From JAJEFO01 sp022819605 (GTDB taxonomy: Bacteria > Pseudomonadota > Alphaproteobacteria > Rhodobacterales > Rhodobacteraceae): a stretch of DNA of 64,000 nucleotides. Shown piece by piece: positions 1 to 8,767 of this stretch. The position numbers and the translations under genes are program-made. The number at the start of each line of letters is the position of its first letter. The first letter of the stretch is position 1. The stretch is taken from the NCBI GenBank assembly GCA_965221545.1, contig OZ244901.1, forward strand, positions 1,860,001-1,924,000. Reading direction: 5' to 3'. The notes below the pieces were generated by a model. That model did no database searches, was not told the origin of the DNA, and saw nothing but the letters and a program-made list of their open reading frames with translations.

Positions 1-567
1 GTGCTTGATCCCCGTCCGGAGACGGAACTGCTGGTCGAACTGGGCATTCAGGATCCGTTTGACCGCGTTCTGGATCTCGGAACCGGATCCGGCTGCATCG
101 TCATATCGCTCTTGATGGAACGTCCGGACGCACTCGGCGTGGGCACGGACATTTCGGAGAAGGCATTGCAGGTTGCCGGGGAAAACGCCGAATCCATGGG
201 CGTGGCTGAACGCGTGACCCTGCTGGTTTCGGACTGGTACGACGAAGTGGGCGGGTGTTTCGATCTCGTCGTTTCCAACCCACCTTACATCGCAGAAGAC
301 GAATTCGGGGAATTGCCGCCGGAGGTCCGGAGCTATGAGCCGCATGCGGCTTTGGCCGGCGGAGTTGACGGGCTGTCGGCCTACCGCGCAATCGTGTCGG
401 GAGCGCGGCAGCACCTGACCCCGGGCGGAAGGCTTTTGGTCGAGATTGGATCAACACAGGCAGATGAAGTCCGGAACTTGCTGGCGGATGCCGGCCTTGA
501 GAGCGTGGCGGTTCATGCCGATCTGGATGGAAGGAACAGAGTCGTTGCAGCGCGGAATCCGGCGTGA
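1..567 (+). CDS. prmC: Peptide chain release factor N5-glutamine methyltransferase, C-terminal part (5' end outside window)
   Basis: This enzyme methylates the Gln of the GGQ motif in release factors RF1 and RF2, using SAM, in the cytoplasm. The visible 188 residues begin at the conserved PRPETE motif just before the methyltransferase domain. They carry the SAM-binding DLGTGSG (about residues 25-31) and the catalytic NPPY (93-96). The frame is open to base 1 and the family is about 280 residues long, so roughly 90 N-terminal residues lie outside; the first GTG should be read as an internal Val. prfA is expected upstream, as in related genomes. Identification is secure, the start is not visible. 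Confidence 0.93.
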   Translation: MLDPRPETELLVELGIQDPFDRVLDLGTGSGCIVISLLMERPDALGVGTDISEKALQVAGENAESMGVAERVTLLVSDWYDEVGGCFDLVVSNPPYIAEDEFGELPPEVRSYEPHAALAGGVDGLSAYRAIVSGARQHLTPGGRLLVEIGSTQADEVRNLLADAGLESVAVHADLDGRNRVVAARNPA

Positions 568-793
568 CCTGGTGCATGAAAAGTCGTGCGATGCTGGAAG
601 TTTTCGAAAATTCCTTGAAAAAAGCTCTTGGCAACTGCGCCTTCACTGGATAGACAATGGCTTGCGGACGGCGGGAGCGCCTGTGTCTCCCCTGATGAAT
701 CCGCCAAATCCATGCAAGGAACAGGGCCCGAGGAGCGGGCAGACCATTGGAACCTCCACGCATGACCAGACAAGAAGCTGGACAAGTTTACAC

Positions 794-1336
794 ATGAGAA
801 CTTCCAAATCACGATCGCGGTCAAAGTCGAACCGCAACCGTTCGATGGGCAATGTTGTCAATCGGGTCTTCGACTCGTCGGGGCCAGAGGGCAAGGTGCG
901 CGGGACCCCGCAGCAGATCATCGACAAGTACAACCTGATGGCGCGAGATGCGCAGCTGTCGAATGACCGCGTTGCGGCCGAGAACTTTCAGCAGCATGCG
1001 GAACACTACCTGCGCATGCTGGCGGAAGCCCAGCGCGAGCAGGCGGAGCGCCAGGCGCAGCAGCAGGAGCGTCGAAGCTCGCATCAGGGCGCGAATCAGC
1101 GCTCAGAGGAAAAGGGAGAGGAGGCCGCTGCAGTCGACGGCGGGCAGGTCAGCGTCCCCGCACCGGAGGTCGCCGCAGCAGCTGCTACAAGCGATGTAAT
1201 GGGTGTTGCACCTGGAGACAGCGAATTGGTCGATACACCAGAAGAGAGCATTGTTCCGCCACGGAAGCCGCGTCCACAACGCAACCCGGCACCCTTGGAT
1301 GAACCGGCCTTGGCGGCATCCGACGCGGCGGAATAA
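794..1336 (+). CDS. DUF4167 domain-containing protein
   Basis: This is a 180-residue protein of unknown function. The very basic N-terminus (alternating Arg/Ser/Lys/Asn over residues 2-16) is followed by a conserved segment rich in helix (about 25-80, including GTPQQIIDKYN and AAENFQQHAEHYLRM). That pattern is typical of the DUF4167 family, which in alphaproteobacteria sits directly after prmC. The rest is a Gln/Arg/Glu-rich, probably disordered tail. The reading frame is open much further upstream, but the ATG at 794 gives the conserved N-terminus, so the longer version is rejected. The basic start suggests nucleic-acid or ribosome binding, which is inference. Confidence 0.85.
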   Translation: MRTSKSRSRSKSNRNRSMGNVVNRVFDSSGPEGKVRGTPQQIIDKYNLMARDAQLSNDRVAAENFQQHAEHYLRMLAEAQREQAERQAQQQERRSSHQGANQRSEEKGEEAAAVDGGQVSVPAPEVAAAAATSDVMGVAPGDSELVDTPEESIVPPRKPRPQRNPAPLDEPALAASDAAE

Positions 1337-1355
1337 GTCTTCGCGATCGGCAATT

Positions 1356-1374
1356 CGTCGCCTGCGCTGCGACG
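1356..1374. terminator. Weak hairpin between convergent genes
   Basis: CGTCGC (1356-1361) and GCGACG (1369-1374) form a 6-bp stem with a 7-nt loop, in the 49-bp gap between the convergent DUF4167 gene and rsmA. No T-tract follows on either side, so a role as bidirectional terminator is only suggested by position. Confidence 0.25.
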
Positions 1375-1385
1375 CGGCAATATGG

Positions 1386-2228
1386 TCAACCCGTACCGAG
1401 AATCTCGGACAGCGCGCAGAAGCGCTCGATGTCGACGGTTTCGGGTCTGTCGGTCGGCCTGATGCCCGCCATGCGCAGCCTGTCCTCGATGTCGGGAGCA
1501 AGACCCTTCAGGCTTGAGCGCAACATCTTCCTGCGATGACGGAAGGCAGAGGCAACAACGTGCGCCAGTGCCTCAGCGTCGGCGGGAAATCGTGGTGCAG
1601 GCATGGCCTCGACGTGAACCACTGCCGAATTGACCTTGGGTGGCGGGGTGAACGCCCGGGCTGGAACTTCCATGACGATTCGTGCCTGGCTGCGCCACCC
1701 GGCCAGGATCGAGAGGCGACCGTAGGACTTGCTGCCGGGCCCTGCGACTATCCGCTCCGCCACCTCACGCTGGAACATGAGCGTAAGGCTTTGCCAAAAG
1801 GGTGGCCACTCGGGGGCGGACAGCCAGCGCGTCAGCAATTCGGTGCCGACGTTGTATGGCAGGTTGGCCGTCACTTTGACGGGAGGCGTCAGATGCCCTC
1901 GCGGGTCAAACTGCAGAGCATTGGCGTTGACGATTTCGAGCCGGCCGGGACAGGCCCGGGCAATTTCCGCTAGGGCAGGAATGCAGCGCCGGTCCCGTTC
2001 GATCGCCAAGACCCGGCGGGCGCCTTCGGCGAGGAGGCTCCGCGTCAGGCCTCCCGGCCCGGGACCTATCTCGAGCACGTCGGCATTCGTCAGGACGCCT
2101 GCCGCTCGAGCGATCTTTGCAGTCAGGTTGAGATCCAGGAGAAAGTTCTGGCCCAGGGACTTCCGCGCCGCGAGGCCGTGCGTCGCGATTACGTCGCGAA
2201 GTGGAGGGAGATCGTCCAGTGCGTTCAC
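1386..2228 (-). CDS. rsmA: 16S rRNA (adenine(1518)-N(6)/adenine(1519)-N(6))-dimethyltransferase
   Basis: RsmA (KsgA) dimethylates two adjacent adenines in the 3' terminal helix of 16S rRNA late in 30S assembly. The 280-residue protein has the expected features: KSLGQNFL near residues 23-30, the SAM motif I EIGPGPGG (53-60) and the catalytic NLPY (122-125). Its length fits the family. The start codon overlaps the pdxA stop by 4 bp (ATGA), so it is probably translationally coupled as the last gene of the lptF-lptG-lptD-surA-pdxA-rsmA operon. This order is common in Rhodobacterales. Confidence 0.96.
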   Translation of the reverse strand: MNALDDLPPLRDVIATHGLAARKSLGQNFLLDLNLTAKIARAAGVLTNADVLEIGPGPGGLTRSLLAEGARRVLAIERDRRCIPALAEIARACPGRLEIVNANALQFDPRGHLTPPVKVTANLPYNVGTELLTRWLSAPEWPPFWQSLTLMFQREVAERIVAGPGSKSYGRLSILAGWRSQARIVMEVPARAFTPPPKVNSAVVHVEAMPAPRFPADAEALAHVVASAFRHRRKMLRSSLKGLAPDIEDRLRMAGIRPTDRPETVDIERFCALSEILGTG

Positions 2229-3223
2229 TTGCGATTGTTCGCGAGACGTGCCGAGGCGGTTTTCCGGGCCAGCCGGAGGGCCGCGATCATCGAATCCGGA
2301 TTGGCTTGGCCGCGCCCTGCTATGTCGTAGGCGGTGCCGTGATCTGGTGACGTGCGAACGAAGGGAAGCCCAAGGGTCACGTTGACGCTGCTGTCGAAGG
2401 CGAGCGTCTTTATCGGTATCAGTGCCTGATCATGATACATCGCGATCGCAGCATCATAGCCCGCCCGGGCCTGAGCATGGAACATCGTGTCGGCGGAAAG
2501 CGGGCCCGCAATCGAAATGCCTTCAGCGCGAAGGCGATCGCATACCGGAGCAATGATGATTGCGTCCTCGTCTCCCAGGACACCGCTTTCGCCAGCATGC
2601 GGGTTGAGGCCCGCAACGGCAATCCGTCGCGGTTCGGGAACACCGAAGTCTTCGCGCAGAGCGCGGTCGGTGATCCGGATAGTCGTTTCGAGAAGGTCGG
2701 CGCTCAGTGCTTGGGGAACTTCCGATACCGGAATATGCGTCGTGACGGGCACGACCTTCAATTCATCGCTGGCAAGCATCATGACGGCTTGCCTGCCCCC
2801 GGCAAGATGGGCAAGAAACTCGGTCTGCCCCGGAAAGGCAAAGCCGGCGTGGATCACGAGTTCCCGTTTTGATACCGGTGCCGTGCACAGCGCGGAAGCC
2901 GCGCCCTCGACAACCAGCTCCACGGCTCTTTGTATCACCTCGACCACGCAGGGTGCATTTTCTGGATCGGGCTGGCCCGGCCTGGCCGGTTTCGGGAAGG
3001 CAACCGGCAGCACCGGCAGGCCGCCTGCCATGGCCAATGGGGCATCGGCGGGCGTGTCGATGGCAACTGTCTTTGCGCCAGTGGGCACATTCTGGGGATC
3101 GCCGATCATGAAGAACGGAAATTCGTGCCGCAGGGTCGCCCATGCCGCGACGATGATTTCGGGGCCGATGCCGGACGGATCGCCGCAACTGACTGCGACG
3201 GGAAGCAGGTCAGGTCCGGACAT
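2225..3223 (-). CDS. pdxA: 4-hydroxythreonine-4-phosphate dehydrogenase
   Basis: PdxA oxidises 4-phosphooxy-L-threonine with NAD in the DXP-dependent route to pyridoxal 5'-phosphate. The 332-residue protein has the N-terminal SCGDPSGIGPEI (residues 12-23) and the three histidines that bind the divalent metal, seen in VTTHIPVSEV, GLNPHAGESG and MYHDQALIPIK. The length is normal. It starts 3 bp after the surA stop and overlaps rsmA by 4 bp, consistent with one transcript. PdxA2-type homologues act in other pathways, but this housekeeping context supports the PLP role. Confidence 0.96.
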   Translation of the reverse strand: MSGPDLLPVAVSCGDPSGIGPEIIVAAWATLRHEFPFFMIGDPQNVPTGAKTVAIDTPADAPLAMAGGLPVLPVAFPKPARPGQPDPENAPCVVEVIQRAVELVVEGAASALCTAPVSKRELVIHAGFAFPGQTEFLAHLAGGRQAVMMLASDELKVVPVTTHIPVSEVPQALSADLLETTIRITDRALREDFGVPEPRRIAVAGLNPHAGESGVLGDEDAIIIAPVCDRLRAEGISIAGPLSADTMFHAQARAGYDAAIAMYHDQALIPIKTLAFDSSVNVTLGLPFVRTSPDHGTAYDIAGRGQANPDSMIAALRLARKTASARLANNRK

Positions 3224-3226
3224 GCG

Positions 3227-4444
3227 TCAATTCGTGAGATCGATCACGTTGGTCGATGCGCGAAGTTCGGCCAGGTAATGCGCTGCAGTGTTGTTGAGCC
3301 GCTGGTTCAGAATCCGCCCGCCGGCGATGTCGAAATCAATGTTGCTCTTCAAGGTCGGGCGGCGCTCGCAGAGCATCAGCACGACCACGCTGCCGTCACG
3401 CACCAGAGCCGTTGAGATCTCGTTGTCGTCAAGAATGGCGACAGCCGCACGCACGTCCGCAGGCAGTTCCGAAGTCGGAACGGCCTCGCGGATGAGCCAG
3501 TCCTCGGGCAAGTCGCGGGCCACCCGGTAGAGGTCATCGCATTCGTCCACCGCTTTCGCGATTTCCGCAGCTTCGCCGGCGCCGCCTTCGAGACGAAGAA
3601 GCGCGTAGTCGACAAGCAGGGCTTCTTTGGTGCCTTCCTGAACACGCTCCATGTCTCGAAGCAGGAAAATCGCGATATTTCCTTCGTAATCCATCGGGCT
3701 GCTGATCTTGCCGACCTCGAGCGCGGAAATGGTGTTGCCTATGCTCTCCGGCAGTGCATCCAGCGCCTGCCAGTCGACTTCGCCGCCCCGATTCGCGGAC
3801 GCGCCTATGGAGTAGCTTCGGGCGGCTGCGGCAAATTCGCCCTCGTCTTGAAGCGCTGCGATTCGAACTGCGCGCTTGCGTGATGCGTTGGCGGTGTTTG
3901 GATCTCCTGCGGGGAGAATGATCTCTGACACCAGCACCCTTATGCCGCCTTCGGTTCCTGTCGTCGCAAGCGCGCGCCGAATCTGTCGATCGGAAATCGA
4001 AGCGCGGACGGACTCCCCGAACTGACTTCGGACAAGCTGGCGCCATGCAACTCCGGCTTCTATGAACGCACGGAAGGACTCTCGTTCAATGCCAGCTTCC
4101 TCAAGGATGGCCATCACATCTTCGACCAAGAGGTTAACGCGAGCGGCGAATTCCTCCATATCGGCGTCGACCTGTGCAGGAGTGACGCGAACACCGGCTT
4201 CCTGCGCCGCGATTCGCTGCACGGTTTCGTTGATCAATTGCTCCCGTGCATGCCGACGCACGTTGCCGCTTGCGCCAAGAAGCGCAAGGAACCGCTCGCG
4301 CTGGTCAATCTGGTAGCGCGTGATGACCTGGTCACCCACCTGAAGCTCCGGTGCGAAGCGTCCCTGGGCACTCGCCGAATCCGAAAGCTGCACGGAAAGC
4401 GCGACAGCTGCTGCAAGCAACCAACGTCCCATCAAGGCTCTCAT
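3227..4444 (-). CDS. surA: Periplasmic peptidyl-prolyl isomerase/chaperone SurA-like
   Basis: SurA-type chaperones escort unfolded outer-membrane proteins across the periplasm to the BAM complex. The protein (405 residues from the ATG at 4444) has a Sec signal ending near ASAQ, a SurA N-terminal helical domain (about 25-150), and one parvulin-like domain (about 170-265) containing SYSIGASANRGGEVDW. The start was set at 4444 because it forms an ATGA overlap with the lptD stop; the upstream in-frame codon at 4453 is less likely. The parvulin catalytic residues are not clearly conserved, so the isomerase activity may be weak. Placement right after lptD, its best-known client, supports the chaperone role. 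Confidence 0.88.
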   Translation of the reverse strand: MRALMGRWLLAAAVALSVQLSDSASAQGRFAPELQVGDQVITRYQIDQRERFLALLGASGNVRRHAREQLINETVQRIAAQEAGVRVTPAQVDADMEEFAARVNLLVEDVMAILEEAGIERESFRAFIEAGVAWRQLVRSQFGESVRASISDRQIRRALATTGTEGGIRVLVSEIILPAGDPNTANASRKRAVRIAALQDEGEFAAAARSYSIGASANRGGEVDWQALDALPESIGNTISALEVGKISSPMDYEGNIAIFLLRDMERVQEGTKEALLVDYALLRLEGGAGEAAEIAKAVDECDDLYRVARDLPEDWLIREAVPTSELPADVRAAVAILDDNEISTALVRDGSVVVLMLCERRPTLKSNIDFDIAGGRILNQRLNNTAAHYLAELRASTNVIDLTN

Positions 4445-6546
4445 CCCCTGCAAACGCGCTGCCCTGCGCGATCATCATCTCGGCTTCCGAATCCCAAAAG
4501 GGATACATGGAAGCCTATTTCGGTCGTTGAATCGACACTAGTCGAATTGGCGGAACGACGCGAGAGCGAAAGCGCAAGGTTCATGCATTCCGTCCGATAA
4601 TCAAAGCCCAGTTCGGTGCGCGCCACGCGATTGGCGGCGAAGTCATAGCGCCAATCTGCCCGCGCGGTCCAGCCGTCACTGATGTCGTAGGCTCCTTTGA
4701 AAGACCATTCCGAAAGACGGGTGTTCCGGCCCTTGGCGGCATCGGGCTCGGCATGGAAATAGCTGGATGAAAGGGAGTGGCGGGCAGCAGCCCAGTCAAG
4801 GCGCGCTTCGGACAGCGTGATGTCCAGCCCGCTGTTCACAAGCGATCGCGAATAGATCGAGAGGTCGCGGCCGATGCCGAGCCGGCCCGAAACCAGCCAC
4901 TCGGAATCGTCAGGGCCCGGATCGCCAGAAACTCTGAAGACGCGCCCTAGGCCAAGATCTATGTCCCATCGTTCAGGAATCTCGTGACTCCATGCGCCGC
5001 CGACAGCCACGCGGACGCCGTCGTCGCTTCTGTCAACGCCGGGATATCGGGTGGGGGCAAAGAGGTTGGCTTCATCGATTTCGACCACGCGGCTGTCTTC
5101 GTTGGGCACCGCATCCCCTTTTGTGTCGGAAGCGTCGATCCTCAAAATCGGTTCGAGGAATTCGCGACGGCCCCCGAACATCCTGCGGGCCATCGGGATT
5201 CGCAGCTCGAGTGCGGCCCGGGATATCAGGCGCGAGAGATTGCTTTCGAGCTTGCGGTCCTGAGCGATCGTGTACGCATCTCCGCGCATTCCGAGTTCAG
5301 CCTTGGCGATGAGACCGGACGAGAATGTCAGCGAACGCAACCACTCGACGGACGCACCGAGGCGGTTGACGTCCCGGCCGTGACCCTCTTCCGTGCTTTC
5401 CGACGACGGTCGGACGAGGGAACTGGAAGAGATGCTTGCAAACGTGCGTCCGCCAAACGAGAGCTTCGGCAACTCGCGTTCGTAGTAGATGTTGAGCAGG
5501 CGGGCAGGCAGCGTGCCGCGATTGGCGATTTCGGATTCCCTGAGCGTGCGGTACTCGGTGAATTCGGATCGAAAGACATCCTTGTTCCGCACTCGCGTTA
5601 CGGCCATCTGGTTGGTCAATCTGTCCCGGTCCGCATAGTCGTAGGTAAAGAGATAGCCTGGATCTGACGCGTACTCAGCCTGCGCCTCGAACAGGAAGTC
5701 ACGCGGCAGGAGGCGGCTGGCGTTGCCTAGGAGATACCTGCGTGACCCTTCGATGTCGTCGCTTGAGACGGCGCCGACCGCCTCGATGTGCCCACGTTCC
5801 AGTTCTTGGCGATATCGAAACTCGAGCGTCGTTGTCGAACTGGAGAGGTAGGGGGTCAGCGTGAGGTCGCGATGGTTTCCGTAGGCGAGAAAGTAAGGAA
5901 GCTTGATGCCGGTTCCGAGATCGGAAGTGACCTTGATCTGCGGAATGAGGAAGCCGTCGGCGCGGTCAAGGCTCGGGTCGGGAAGCCGGAGCCGCGGCAC
6001 GTAGAGGATCGGCACGCCCGAGAAACGTAGCCGGGCATTCGTGAAGTAGAGCTGGTGTTCAACATCATCGTGCACGACGTTTGAGGCACGGATTTCCCAC
6101 AGCGGCACCGGGTTGGCCGCGCAAACTTCGCAAGACGAGGCGACTACCCTGTCAAAACTCGTGTAGCGATTGCCGGTACGGGCAATGCGATTTGCCGCGA
6201 TCTGGAAATGCCGCTCCAGCACCATCCTTGCGGACACCAGCAGCCCTTCGCGCAAGCTCCCGTCGAGATCGGCGTGGTCGGCCAGGAAGACCGTGCCGTC
6301 TTCGTCCGTGACACGGATCGGGCCGGAAATGATCAACTGATCGCCGTCGCTTTGATAGGAGACGGAATCCGCCGTAAGGCGCGTGCCCTGGACGAGAATT
6401 TCGACATTTCCCGTGGCGGTCAAGCGTCCGGCCGGATCGACTGAAATTGAATCTGCAATGAGGGAGGCGAATTCCTGTGACCGCAAGGCGCCCGCGCCGA
6501 AGCACAAGACAAGTGCGGCCACCCATGCGGCGAGATGCCTCGTCAT
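4441..6546 (-). CDS. lptD: LPS-assembly protein LptD
   Basis: LptD is the outer-membrane beta-barrel that, with LptE, places lipopolysaccharide in the outer leaflet. From the ATG at 6546 it has 701 residues: a signal peptide (about 1-23), an LptA-like beta-jellyroll (about 28-125), then the barrel. A CEVC pair lies near residues 139-142 and two more cysteines lie in the last 60 residues, so inter-domain disulfides are possible, although the spacing differs from E. coli. The frame extends upstream to 6609, but 6546 overlaps the lptG stop as ATGA and gives a proper signal peptide. Confidence 0.94.
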   Translation of the reverse strand: MTRHLAAWVAALVLCFGAGALRSQEFASLIADSISVDPAGRLTATGNVEILVQGTRLTADSVSYQSDGDQLIISGPIRVTDEDGTVFLADHADLDGSLREGLLVSARMVLERHFQIAANRIARTGNRYTSFDRVVASSCEVCAANPVPLWEIRASNVVHDDVEHQLYFTNARLRFSGVPILYVPRLRLPDPSLDRADGFLIPQIKVTSDLGTGIKLPYFLAYGNHRDLTLTPYLSSSTTTLEFRYRQELERGHIEAVGAVSSDDIEGSRRYLLGNASRLLPRDFLFEAQAEYASDPGYLFTYDYADRDRLTNQMAVTRVRNKDVFRSEFTEYRTLRESEIANRGTLPARLLNIYYERELPKLSFGGRTFASISSSSLVRPSSESTEEGHGRDVNRLGASVEWLRSLTFSSGLIAKAELGMRGDAYTIAQDRKLESNLSRLISRAALELRIPMARRMFGGRREFLEPILRIDASDTKGDAVPNEDSRVVEIDEANLFAPTRYPGVDRSDDGVRVAVGGAWSHEIPERWDIDLGLGRVFRVSGDPGPDDSEWLVSGRLGIGRDLSIYSRSLVNSGLDITLSEARLDWAAARHSLSSSYFHAEPDAAKGRNTRLSEWSFKGAYDISDGWTARADWRYDFAANRVARTELGFDYRTECMNLALSLSRRSANSTSVDSTTEIGFHVSLLGFGSRDDDRAGQRVCRG

Positions 6547-7643
6547 CCGTCCTCCAGGTGCAGGAGCAGTGCAAGCGGCAGCAGCAGCGTCGCGATTGGC
6601 GGCAGCCATGCGGCCATGATGATCGGGATCTGCCCGTTTTCGCCCAGAATCGCGACGAAGTTCCTGATGAAATAGAAGAGAAACCCGAAGCCGAGCGCCA
6701 GCATGACCATAAGCCCTGTGCGCCCCATGCGCGTGTGGCGCATCGTGAATCCGGCACCGACGAGCACCATTGCGGTCAGAAGCAGCGGCAGCGCAAGCTC
6801 CATATGGAAAAACGTCCGGTGCTTTCGGGCCGAGAAGCCTGCCGCGTCCAGCCGGGCGATGAAGGCAGGCAATTCCCAGATCGGAACGGCGCTTGGCGTT
6901 CCGAAGCTGTCGAGAATCTGGTCGCGCGTGAGATTCGATGCGAGGACCATTTCCTGCATCTCGACGCTTTCGGTTTCCGGGATGGGTGCCCCTGTATCAA
7001 ATCGCCATTCCTTTGCACCGGATATCCGCCACGCGCCAGGGACGAGCAGTGCGCGTTCCGCCTCGATCCGGTACGTCGGGTTGCTGTCGGGCGCGTAGCC
7101 AAGAAAAGTGACGCCAAAAAGGCTCGTGCCGTCGAGGTTCGAGCTGTTCGCGCGAATGACCGTTTGGCCTTCGCGCGAGCCTTGGCGAAGCCAGAATCCG
7201 TCCGGTGTGACCGAGAGAGTTGATGAGGCGCCGGAAATGCGGGCTACCTCGGTTTCATGTTGCCTTTGCGTCGCCGCCACGATCGGGTTCATGGCTGCCA
7301 CTGCGGCAACGCCGATAAGGAAAGCCAGCAGGACGGGCGCCGTCAGGCTCTTGAGCGCCGGGCGTCCAGCGGCGCGGGTAACCACGAGTTCCGAGGATCG
7401 GGCAAGCCCGAGAACCATGCTGACCGTCGCCAGGATCATGATGAGCGGAAGTACCTTGTAAAGGTCTTCCGGCACGCTCAGGAACGCGAGAACGAGCAGT
7501 GTGCCAAATCCGGCATCGTCGAAGCCGCCGAACCGCCGGATCTGTTCGATGAGAGCGGTCAGCGTTAGAATCGCAAGGAGGATGAAGAAGACAGAAACGA
7601 AGTTCTTCAGGAATTTGCGCGCAAAGTAGAGATGGAGCGTCAT
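6543..7643 (-). CDS. lptG: LPS export ABC transporter permease LptG
   Basis: LptG is an inner-membrane permease that works with LptF and the ATPase LptB (not in this window) to extract LPS from the membrane. The 366-residue protein starts MTLHLYFARKFLKNF, has a first membrane helix at about 15-35, a second and third at about 60-120, a periplasmic jellyroll, and three C-terminal helices. This is the usual YjgP/YjgQ fold. The ATG at 7643 overlaps the lptF stop as ATGA, which fixes the start; an open extension to 7751 is rejected. Confidence 0.95.
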   Translation of the reverse strand: MTLHLYFARKFLKNFVSVFFILLAILTLTALIEQIRRFGGFDDAGFGTLLVLAFLSVPEDLYKVLPLIMILATVSMVLGLARSSELVVTRAAGRPALKSLTAPVLLAFLIGVAAVAAMNPIVAATQRQHETEVARISGASSTLSVTPDGFWLRQGSREGQTVIRANSSNLDGTSLFGVTFLGYAPDSNPTYRIEAERALLVPGAWRISGAKEWRFDTGAPIPETESVEMQEMVLASNLTRDQILDSFGTPSAVPIWELPAFIARLDAAGFSARKHRTFFHMELALPLLLTAMVLVGAGFTMRHTRMGRTGLMVMLALGFGFLFYFIRNFVAILGENGQIPIIMAAWLPPIATLLLPLALLLHLEDG

Positions 7644-8767
7644 TGTGCCGACTGCCTCGACCGAGCCAGAAGTCCTGGCCGTGCCGCAATGAAGAGAAGC
7701 CCGAATGTTGCGATCAATCCAACTAGAGGACCGGAATAGGCAAGCGGCCAATTGTCCGCATCGGTTCGTACGGTTCCCTGGCCCACCTGCGTGATCATCT
7801 GAATCAAAATCAACCCGATGACCGCGCTGAAGCTCTGTCGCCAGACACCAAATCGGGAGAACCCGCCCACCATCAGCACCGCAAAGCCGAAGAGCGGTGC
7901 GACCAGCCCGTTCAGTGCGTCGCTGAATCGATCATGCGCCTCTGCGACAAGGGTCGAACGGGCCTCTCCGGTAATGGCCTGGATTTCCTCGCCGGCCTCG
8001 ATCAGCGCGGATGTGGGAAGCTCTCGGGGACTGGGTTGTGTCAGGACGCTGTTTTCGACCAGATCTGAGAGGTCAAAGGCGAAATCGTCGAATCGGGTGA
8101 CCGAAAGCCGCTTGCTGCCGACACCATAGCTTTGCACCATGCCGTCAATCATGACGAGGCTTGGCGCTCGTTCACCGCGAATCAGAAGGGCTTCCTTGGC
8201 CGAATAGGCGACTGGACGGTCAGGGTTGCGCGCGTCGAACAGGAACACGTCCTGAAGCGCTCCAATTCTCGAGACCTCGCGGATGTAAAAGGCGACACCG
8301 GCAGCAGGATGCAGGAACTGTCCCTCGCGCAGAAGCCTGGTGGTCATGTTTTCGGATATCTCTGCGCTCCGTTCGCTGAGGCGGGCTTGGCTTGCAGGCA
8401 CCAGGACGTGGGCGAGAACCGAAGACATGACGAACACGATACATCCAAAGATAAAGACCGGGCGGATCAGTCGCGCCGGGGAGTGGCCGGTTGCCTGCAC
8501 CACCACGAGTTCGCTTTCCGACATCAGCCTGTTCGTGACGTAGAGCGAGGCTGCAAAGGCTGCAACGGGCAGGACGAGCCGAACCACGTTGGGCAGAGAA
8601 AGGGCCGTGAATTCCAAGAAGACCGCGGCTGACTCGCCGTTTGCAATGAGCTGGTCGAAGAGCACGACCGCCCGATTGATCCAGTAGATCAGCACGAGCA
8701 CCAGTGCGAAGAAGCCGAAGAGCATCAGCAACTGTGCAAGCATGTATCTGTCAAATCGCCTGAGCAT
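7640..8767 (-). CDS. lptF: LPS export ABC transporter permease LptF
   Basis: LptF is the partner permease of LptG in the LptB2FG exporter. From the ATG at 8767 it has 375 residues, beginning MLRRFDRYMLAQLL, with a first membrane helix around 10-30, a YjgP/YjgQ periplasmic domain in the middle and C-terminal helices at about 270-365. A GTG 9 bp further upstream (8776) is also possible. A GGTGGA sequence sits a few bases before the chosen ATG. It is the first gene of the minus-strand operon that runs to rsmA. In related genomes pepA lies divergently upstream; here it does not. Confidence 0.95.
   Translation of the reverse strand: MLRRFDRYMLAQLLMLFGFFALVLVLIYWINRAVVLFDQLIANGESAAVFLEFTALSLPNVVRLVLPVAAFAASLYVTNRLMSESELVVVQATGHSPARLIRPVFIFGCIVFVMSSVLAHVLVPASQARLSERSAEISENMTTRLLREGQFLHPAAGVAFYIREVSRIGALQDVFLFDARNPDRPVAYSAKEALLIRGERAPSLVMIDGMVQSYGVGSKRLSVTRFDDFAFDLSDLVENSVLTQPSPRELPTSALIEAGEEIQAITGEARSTLVAEAHDRFSDALNGLVAPLFGFAVLMVGGFSRFGVWRQSFSAVIGLILIQMITQVGQGTVRTDADNWPLAYSGPLVGLIATFGLLFIAARPGLLARSRQSAQ

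Noticed and set aside
446..793. Long upstream extension of the DUF4167 frame
   Set aside because: It overlaps prmC and lacks the conserved N-terminus; ATG 794 gives a normal family start.
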